64,000 nt of DNA. Origin: Ophiostoma sp. CBS 140.51. Its lineage: Eukaryota > Ascomycota > Sordariomycetes > Ophiostomatales > Ophiostomataceae. Position 1 is the first letter of the stretch; each line of letters starts with the position of its first letter. Location of the stretch: contig JANSLP010000010.1 in the NCBI GenBank assembly GCA_029298735.1, positions 186,001 to 250,000 on the forward strand, in the 5' to 3' direction. The translations under genes were made by a program, and so were the position numbers. Of this stretch, positions 58,280-64,000 are shown piece after piece. The notes below the pieces were generated by a model that worked only from the letters and a program-made list of their open reading frames with translations, was not told the origin of the DNA and did not search any database.

Positions 58280-61021
58280 TTATCCCCACTGGACAAGCAC
58301 CTTCTTGCCGGCACGGCCCTTCTTCTTGCCCTTGCCGGACTCGTCTTCCTCGGCGGGGGTAGGAGCTGCAGATGATGAGGCCTCACCCTCACCACCCCAC
58401 GAGAACCCAGTCTCCTGGTTCCCGCCGCCCAGATCCCGGCGCACAGCCTTGCGGCCGTATCCAAACACCGACGGTGGCGGCGGCTTGGGTGCCGCGGGCA
58501 GTGCAGGGAACGCGTCGCGGCTGCCGCTCAGGGGTGCAGGAGTAGAAGCGCCCGAGCCTGGGGCTGACAGCGAAGCATAGCGGCCCGCAGAGTTACTGCT
58601 GCCACCAATACCGCTGCCGACACGCGAGGCGAGAGTGGATGCACCCGCACCACCACTGACATTGACCCACGAAGAGCCACCACCAGCCTTCTTGCCCGCG
58701 ACACTGGGCAAGGCAGGGAAGGCAGCCGAGGCCGCCTGGGGGCGGGCCGCACTCAGGACCGACGGACGCGAGGACGAGGGTGCCGTCCAGGTGGCACCGG
58801 GAACCGTACGACCGCTCGGATCGCGCGAGCTGGGTGTACTCACGACGGACGAGCTCGTGGACGGCCCGCCAAGGCGCGTCGAGTGCTTGAGACGCAGCAC
58901 GCGCGTGGACGGCGTCGAGGTCGTGTGGTTGGCGGCCGAGGGGGCATTGGCGGAGGCAGCGGCCGCCCAGCCGCTCGTCGACGTCGTGGCGCCGTGCATA
59001 CCTCCCAAAGTGGGAAGTGAAGGGTAGTCTTCCTGGACACTGCCCTCGGCACCGCCAGCAGCGGCGCGGCGGTCGTGCAGCGCTTTGCGCAGCGCGTCGG
59101 CCTTACCAGCGTCGTCAAACAGGTCGGCGACCTCGCGGACAAGACTGCCCAACGCCGTGTCGCTCGTTTCACTAAACAAGGTCGAAAAGGCGTCAATCAG
59201 CTGCGTGGCGCTGCGGGCACCCGACCGGTAGCTGGAAATGTTGTACCGAAACGCATTGACCTTGGCCGGGTTGCTGCCCAACAGGTTAGAAGCGCGCTCA
59301 ATGACGGCGCCGTGGCGGACCAGGCGAGCGCGGTCGGCCGGGCTCAGGTTGGCCAGGTCGGCCGCGCTCATGGCGCTCATCGGGTCAATGTCGGTGGAAG
59401 CGGGTGCAGAGGGAGCGGGTGAGGAGGAGTTCTGAGGAGGGTTGCGCGGGGCAGCGTTGGCGTTGGCGGGTGAGGCTTGCCGCGAGGCCTGGGCAGGAGT
59501 TGGTGCCGGCGAGGACAGGTGGCTGCCAAAGGTGCGGTTGGAAATGGACTGGGCCGAGTGGATGGCCAGCTGGCGCTGATAGGCAATTTCGTCGCGGCGC
59601 ATGCTCTGCGAAGACGAGCCCGTAGCGACGGGGGCATCAGCGTTGGGGTCACGGCCACGGCTGGCACGGCCCTGGTGGCTGCGACCGCCGCCGTGACCAC
59701 CGCGACCCTCTCCTCCTCTAAAGTCAAAGTCGGCCATGCTGACGACCTGCACATCACGACGCACATCTTTGGACAGTGTGTTGCCGTGCTCGCTCAGCTG
59801 GTGCGCTTTGAGGTCGAGCTCCGCCTCAAAGACAACAAACTTCTTTTCGAGACACTCGCGGTCGGAGCAAATGTAGTGGTCCTTCTTAAAGTGCTTTTCG
59901 AGTTCGTTGTAGTTACGGTAGTAGTGCGGTTGCCGCGAGTCGCGACGGTCACAAATAAAACAACGCTCGTGCTTGTTGCGGCAGTGTTCGTACAGCTTGT
60001 CATCGTCGTAAAACCGCTCGCCACAGAATCCACAGAGGGGATGCCCTCTAAAACCGGTTTGGTCGACGGCACCGGGTTTGTCGTCGCCGTGCCGCATGTG
60101 CTTCTCGTGGGCCTTTTCGGAAAACAGCTCGTGCTCGTGCGTAAAGACCTTCTTGTTGCGCGTGCACAAGTCGCACATTTTCTTGTGGTGTGTCGAGCGC
60201 ACATGGCGGTGCAGGTCGGGCCACCCAAAGCCGGCATAATCGCAAATCTCGTCGGGGCAGTTGTATCGCAGCAACAAGACAGTATCGCCGACAATGTCCT
60301 CGTTAGTGTACTTGATGCCAATGTTGTCGTCGGTGCTGCTAATGTCGGCGTCCGTGTAGTCCTCGAAGCGCCGTGCCGGGTCGTCGGTAAAAATCACATA
60401 GGGCGCCGGTGTGCGGCAGTGCGGGCAGTCCTTGGTGCGGTAGAGCGCACGCATGCGCAAGGCGCAAATGTGGCACGTCAAGTGGTTGCAGGGTGCAATG
60501 GCGTGGTGGATGACCGGGTTGGCGCAGATGAAACACACCTCGGCGTCGTCGTCGCCAGCTGCACCGTCCTCGCCGCCGCCGCCAGCCTCGCCGGCCGGCT
60601 GTGGTGGTCGAAGGAGAGGGTCTTTGCGTGATGGTTGTGGTGCAGAGACAGCGTTATCACCCTCAGCAGCATCGCCAGAAGCGTGCCGCCGGTGGTCACC
60701 ACCGCCATGCCGTCCGCCACGGCCACTTCCGCCGCCTCGTCTCCGTTGTTGACCGTCAGAAGAGCCTTGTTGTTGTGAAGAAGAGTCACCACCACGTCCG
60801 CCGCCGCCACGGCCTCCGCCGCGTCCACCGCCTTCACCGCGTCCACGACCACCTCCACCACGGCCACGGCCACGGCCTCCGCCGTCTCTGCCACCACCAC
60901 CGCCCTCTCCACCACCTCCTCCACCGCCTCGTCTAGGTTGTCTCTGTGATGAAGATGAATTGTTGTTATTGTCACCACCACCGCCGCCTCCAGTCGATGA
61001 TGCGCCACCGCCGTCAGCCAT
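58280..61021 (-). CDS. hel2: RING E3 ubiquitin ligase, Hel2/ZNF598 type
   Basis: A single exon of 913 residues from the ATG at 61021. An in-frame open extension to 61222 lacks domain content, and MADGGG fits a start. A C3HC4 RING lies at 163-202 (C163, C166, C178, H180, C183, C186, C199, C202), followed by a run of C2H2-type zinc fingers (CDYAGFGWPDLHRHVRSTHH; CGFCGERFYDDDKLYEHC; CSDRECLEKKFVVF). This order, RING then several zinc fingers, is that of yeast Hel2 and human ZNF598, which ubiquitinate 40S proteins of collided ribosomes to start ribosome-associated quality control. The C-terminus is low-complexity Ser/Ala/Thr ending in a Lys/Gly-rich tail. Residues 30-105 are almost all Gly and Arg (see findings). 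The gene runs away from the SWIB gene's 3' end and towards the FMO. Confidence 0.93.
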   Translation of the reverse strand: MADGGGASSTGGGGGGDNNNNSSSSQRQPRRGGGGGGGEGGGGGRDGGGRGRGRGGGGRGRGEGGGRGGGRGGGGRGGDSSSQQQGSSDGQQRRRGGGSGRGGRHGGGDHRRHASGDAAEGDNAVSAPQPSRKDPLLRPPQPAGEAGGGGEDGAAGDDDAEVCFICANPVIHHAIAPCNHLTCHICALRMRALYRTKDCPHCRTPAPYVIFTDDPARRFEDYTDADISSTDDNIGIKYTNEDIVGDTVLLLRYNCPDEICDYAGFGWPDLHRHVRSTHHKKMCDLCTRNKKVFTHEHELFSEKAHEKHMRHGDDKPGAVDQTGFRGHPLCGFCGERFYDDDKLYEHCRNKHERCFICDRRDSRQPHYYRNYNELEKHFKKDHYICSDRECLEKKFVVFEAELDLKAHQLSEHGNTLSKDVRRDVQVVSMADFDFRGGEGRGGHGGGRSHQGRASRGRDPNADAPVATGSSSQSMRRDEIAYQRQLAIHSAQSISNRTFGSHLSSPAPTPAQASRQASPANANAAPRNPPQNSSSPAPSAPASTDIDPMSAMSAADLANLSPADRARLVRHGAVIERASNLLGSNPAKVNAFRYNISSYRSGARSATQLIDAFSTLFSETSDTALGSLVREVADLFDDAGKADALRKALHDRRAAAGGAEGSVQEDYPSLPTLGGMHGATTSTSGWAAAASANAPSAANHTTSTPSTRVLRLKHSTRLGGPSTSSSVVSTPSSRDPSGRTVPGATWTAPSSSRPSVLSAARPQAASAAFPALPSVAGKKAGGGSSWVNVSGGAGASTLASRVGSGIGGSSNSAGRYASLSAPGSGASTPAPLSGSRDAFPALPAAPKPPPPSVFGYGRKAVRRDLGGGNQETGFSWGGEGEASSSAAPTPAEEDESGKGKKKGRAGKKVLVQWG
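60785..60934 (-). repeat. Arg/Gly-rich coding repeat in Hel2 homologue
   Basis: This part of the coding strand encodes residues 30-79, nearly all Gly and Arg in GRG and GGR units (for example GGRGRGRGGGGRGRGEGG). It is a GC-rich simple repeat of GGN and CGN codons and ends about 80 residues before the RING domain. Confidence 0.85.
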
Positions 61022-62799
61022 AGCTCGTTGGTCGCTTGGTTCGCGGGTGTTTCTGTTGGATAGAATGTTGGGTAGGAGGGAGGTCGATGTGCTCAATGCG
61101 ATCGTCGTCGTGTTCGTCACCGTCGTGGTGTTCTCGCGTTTAAAGGGAGAAAGAATGTCAAAATGAGGGGGAGAGTCGAGGGAGCTCGAGATTGAGAAAT
61201 AAAAAAGTTGAAAATATGGCACAAACGCCTAGCGGCAACAAGATGTTATGATGCAGATAGGCTAAAGCTCAAAAAATGCTGCAAGGAAAACGCTGAGAAG
61301 CAATGCAAGAAAGTGAATGTAGGTTGGGAAATGAAGAGAAGAGAAAGGAGAGATCTCAGGAGGAAAGATGATATTCTTTTAAGAAAGTTGTCCGTCTTTA
61401 CTCTTTCCTCTTTCCGTATTCTGTTTGTCTATATTCCAGTTGCTTCCTTCCCTTTGGGTTTTGGGCTACCTGATTTTTCCGTTTGAATTTCCAATCAATT
61501 CGCTCCCTCGCTCCTTCCCTTTGTTGTGTGCCGGCGCTTTCATTGGCTGATCAGCGGGGCGCGCAAGAGAAAAGCACACACAAAAAAGCTTCGCTGTGCC
61601 TTTTTGGTGGTGGCGCACGGACCAGGTGCGCGGGGCAAATTTAACAAACAGTGGGTTGTCCACTGAAGACTGCTGTCGACCGCTGCAAACCGCTGTGAAA
61701 TTGATTTGCCCCCGCCAAACTGCCCTGAAGACACAGTGAGCACACATGCTTGGGCAAAACGTCAGTGCTTCCTTCCCTCTTCTTGCCCCCTGCTCCCCTT
61801 TGCAGCTTCCCGTCAAAATGTGTCACACGGCGGCAGGCCGGAGGGCTGCTTTCTTCGGCTTTCTGTTTGCAAACAACGCTAGCCGGCTCAGCCTTGCACC
61901 GAGCCACAGAATGAAGAAGGAGGGAGGAGCTGACAAGAGCAAGTGAGATAAAATAGAATTGAAAAAGACTGAAAAGAAAGAGCAGCAAAAAAAACTAAGG
62001 CCCCAGATTTCGTACAAATTGACGTATCTGATTGGCTGAAAGGGGTGGCTGCGGACGAGTCACCCACTCAGTATGAGTTCATTTGACTCATTCTACGGTA
62101 GTTTCAGCATGCTGCAAGGCATGTTTCTAAGGAATGTAGGCACAAGGGCAGTGGACAACACGTCGAGAGGGTTCAGTATTGAGTATTTTATCAGGCCATC
62201 GTCAGATGGCCGTGACCATAAACTAGGTTTTGGAGAATAGAGAATAAACAGAATTCCGCAGTGTGCATGTCGTAGATGCTAAAGACACAAAGCAGAGAAA
62301 ATGGAGAAAAGAATAATCAAAAGCAAGGGGAGCAGAAACGAGCCAAGCATATCACTGACAGAGGCCCATAAACAATGGCAAAGATAGAAGACGAAAGACT
62401 GAAAGACAACGACACCGAAGAGAGCAAAATAGAAATACTTGAGAAATGAGATAAGGCAAGAATAGAGAATAGAGAAAGGGCCGCAAATAACAAAAACAAA
62501 TGCATCGTACACCCAGAGAGTTTAAATAAAGAAGACCCAGAACCCGCCATAACGCCATAATTATTTTTACCGTCAGCCTCGCGTCAGCCTCGCAGATCCT
62601 GCAGACTGCAGACTGCAGACTCCGTTCTGCAGGGTAGGTCTGTGGTCATAGACGTGGTTCCAAAGACCAGTCCAGACCTGTCCACAGCCCTTGCAGCAGC
62701 AGCCTCGTCTTGCCACCGCCGGTGTCGTACTCCAATCATGCTGTAGTCGTTGTCAACCGTTGTGCCGTCCGTCATCGTCCACCGTTGTACCGTTCGTCG
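61022..62799. promoter_or_regulatory. Intergenic region upstream of the Hel2 homologue
   Basis: Two inverted CCAAT elements lie here: ATTGG at 61542-61546 (CATTGGCTGA) and at 62031-62035 (CTGATTGGCTGAA). They are about 520 and 1010 bases upstream of the Hel2-type start. The right part (62.1-62.8 kb) should hold the 3' end of the SWIB gene. Two tandem repeats sit at 62571-62592 and 62601-62621. The open frames here are short and low in complexity. Confidence 0.45.
62571..62621. repeat. Adjacent tandem repeats, CGTCAGCCTCG x2 and GCAGACT x3
   Basis: Two perfect 11-bp copies of CGTCAGCCTCG (62571-62581 and 62582-62592) are followed after eight bases by three perfect 7-bp copies of GCAGACT (62601-62621). 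They lie about 180 bases past the stop of the SWIB gene, so may be in its 3' untranslated region. Confidence 0.9.
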
Positions 62800-63731
62800 T
62801 CACTCCTCATCCACCGGATACAAGTGGTTGCTTAGCAGCTTGTTCATCTGGAACATGTCAATCTTTTGCTGCTTAAATACCGCCTGCATCTTGTCGTCAC
62901 ACCGAATCTGCCGCTTGTCCTGCGGGTCTTGCAGGTCGTTGCCCTTGATGTGCTCCCACAGCTTCTTGACGACCTGCGGCCGCGACAGTTGGGGGACGCC
63001 CACCAGCTCACCGAGCTGATAGCTCAGGTTGAACGGTTTTTGGAAGCCGCCAGAGGCTTTCTTCTTCGGCGCGACAGCGCCATCTCCTCCACCCTCGTCG
63101 TCGCTGTCCTCTATTTTCGCTGAGCTTTTGGCTTTTACTTTCGAAGGCTTCGCCTTCGACGACTTTGACGACGGCACTTTCCTCGGCTTCGACGTACTCC
63201 CACCCCGTGTTGTGCGTGCGCGCGCCAACCTGTTCTCCTGTGCCTGCAGCTCGGCCGCGAGCCGCGCGTCGGCGTCTTCGAGCGACGACGACGACCGCTT
63301 GTGTTTCTTGGCGGGGGGTGCTGAGACGTCGTCCTCTTCGTCGGAATCGCGTACTGCTCGGCTGTGGCTGCGGCTGTGGTCGTCGTACTCGAGTGACACC
63401 TTGATTTCGTCGCCGTCGCCGTTCACGGCGCCGTTGGCGCCGACGTCATCGCCGTCTGCGGCGGGGGACTGCGACTCCGAGTTGATGGCATCGAAGCGGG
63501 CCTCAATCAAGTCCTTGATGGCCACCTTCTGGTCGCTCAAATCCTTACCGCCCAGCGCCTTCTCCAGCCCCTTGCGGACCTTTTTGCGCGTGACGGTCTC
63601 GAGGTCGGCCGTCGCCAGAATGGCATCGACCAGCTGCGTATACCGCCGCATCTCCTCATCGGACACTGTGCTGTTAGTGGGGGAACAAGGTCAGATGTGC
63701 TCCATTATGTTGACATACGTGGTGTCGTCAT
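62800..63731 (-). CDS. DEK_C and SWIB domain protein (Uaf30/Tri1-like)
   Basis: Two exons, 63731-63719 and 63665-62800, join across a 53-nt intron to give 292 residues. The only ATG-start join is MTTPL followed by SDEEM, made with the acceptor CACAG; using the earlier AG would break the frame. The N-terminus (about 5-60) is a DEK_C-like helical domain. A Ser/Asp-rich linker and a Lys/Ser-rich basic stretch (KPSKVKAKSSAKIEDSDDE) follow. The C-terminal 82 residues are a SWIB/MDM2 domain (LSYQLGELVG, PQVVKKLWEHIKGNDLQ, MNKLLSNHL). Yeast proteins of this layout are Uaf30, part of the RNA polymerase I upstream activating factor, and its paralogue Tri1. A nuclear role at chromatin is likely; which one cannot be told. 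Confidence 0.9.
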
Positions 63732-64000
63732 TGTCGGTTGGCGCAACACGGCTGTTGCGATCGCTTCGCGATGTAGAGGAAGGGAGGAAGAAAGTCGGAA
63801 AAAAGGCCGAATGATCGGCTGTCGCGTGGTCGCGTAGTCGATAGACACAGCGAAAAGAGCGTCGCAATCGGTCACCGGATGTGGGATGCGTATCTACGCG
63901 TGCACTTTGCGTTCGGACGTGCGGGTTGAGAACGGAAGCGAAGTTGGCGATGCGCCTGAGGAGCGCGCGTGGGAAGCTATTTAGGTATGACTAAATAGTG
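63732..64000. promoter_or_regulatory. Leader and promoter of the SWIB gene
   Basis: 269 bases of GC-rich sequence lie upstream of the SWIB start and are cut by the window end. I see no TATA box. A CA/CG-rich stretch (GACACAGCGAAAAGAGCG near 63845) could be leader. Confidence 0.4.

Noticed and set aside
59477..60631. A 384-residue open frame antisense to the Hel2 homologue
   Set aside because: Same cause: a codon-bias shadow of the RING and zinc-finger coding strand, rich in Val/Ala/Leu without a family pattern.
61022..61222. An in-frame upstream extension of the Hel2 homologue by 67 residues
   Set aside because: Ser/Thr-rich low-complexity leader sequence without family similarity; the ATG at 61021 is the better start.

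Overview
This is a 64 kb piece of a nuclear chromosome from a filamentous ascomycete. The fungal type is shown by short (53-110 nt) GT-AG introns with CTAAC-like branch sites, a HET-domain gene, a cAMP-receptor-like GPCR and a Pezizomycotina-style set of regulators. I read it as a Sordariomycete; anything narrower would be a guess. Coding exons are GC-rich with G/C-ending codons, which produces many long antisense shadow frames. Intergenic DNA is rich in polypurine and polypyrimidine tracts. I can support twelve protein-coding genes. I see no rRNA gene, convincing tRNA, CRISPR array or intact transposon.

Left part (1-18 kb): a gene-free stretch, then three genes all on the minus strand. They are a Ste20/germinal-centre kinase with a polyglutamine tail (4997-7522), a seven-helix GPCR of the cAMP-receptor-like class (9417-11562) and an MFS transporter of the anion:cation symporter (Dal5-like) group (16319-17984). 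Each has a long leader that is pyrimidine-rich on its own coding strand.

Middle part (18-46 kb): a 9.6 kb gene desert, a protein of unknown function (27625-28605, +) convergent with a coiled-coil protein (29081-30235, -), a HET-domain protein (32056-34443, +), a three-RRM Csx1/Nam8-type RNA-binding protein (36356-37704, -), and a second desert of about 8.6 kb that may hold long leaders or non-coding transcripts.

Right part (46-64 kb): a dense block in which three of five genes belong to protein quality control. These are ECM29, a proteasome-associated HEAT-repeat protein; a UBA-UAS-UIM-UBX protein of the Ubx5/UBXN7 type, a Cdc48 cofactor; and a Hel2/ZNF598-type RING ligase that marks collided ribosomes. 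Between the last two lies a flavin monooxygenase whose C-terminus carries a second domain that I recognise as DUF6314. A DEK_C-SWIB chromatin protein closes the window.

The points I find most worth a second look are the monooxygenase-DUF6314 fusion, the proteostasis neighbourhood, the arginine/glycine-rich N-terminus of the Hel2 homologue, a possible frame problem at the end of the HET gene, and recurring intergenic words (GCCCCAAAA, CCAAT and TACTCCGTA types) near promoters and in the deserts.
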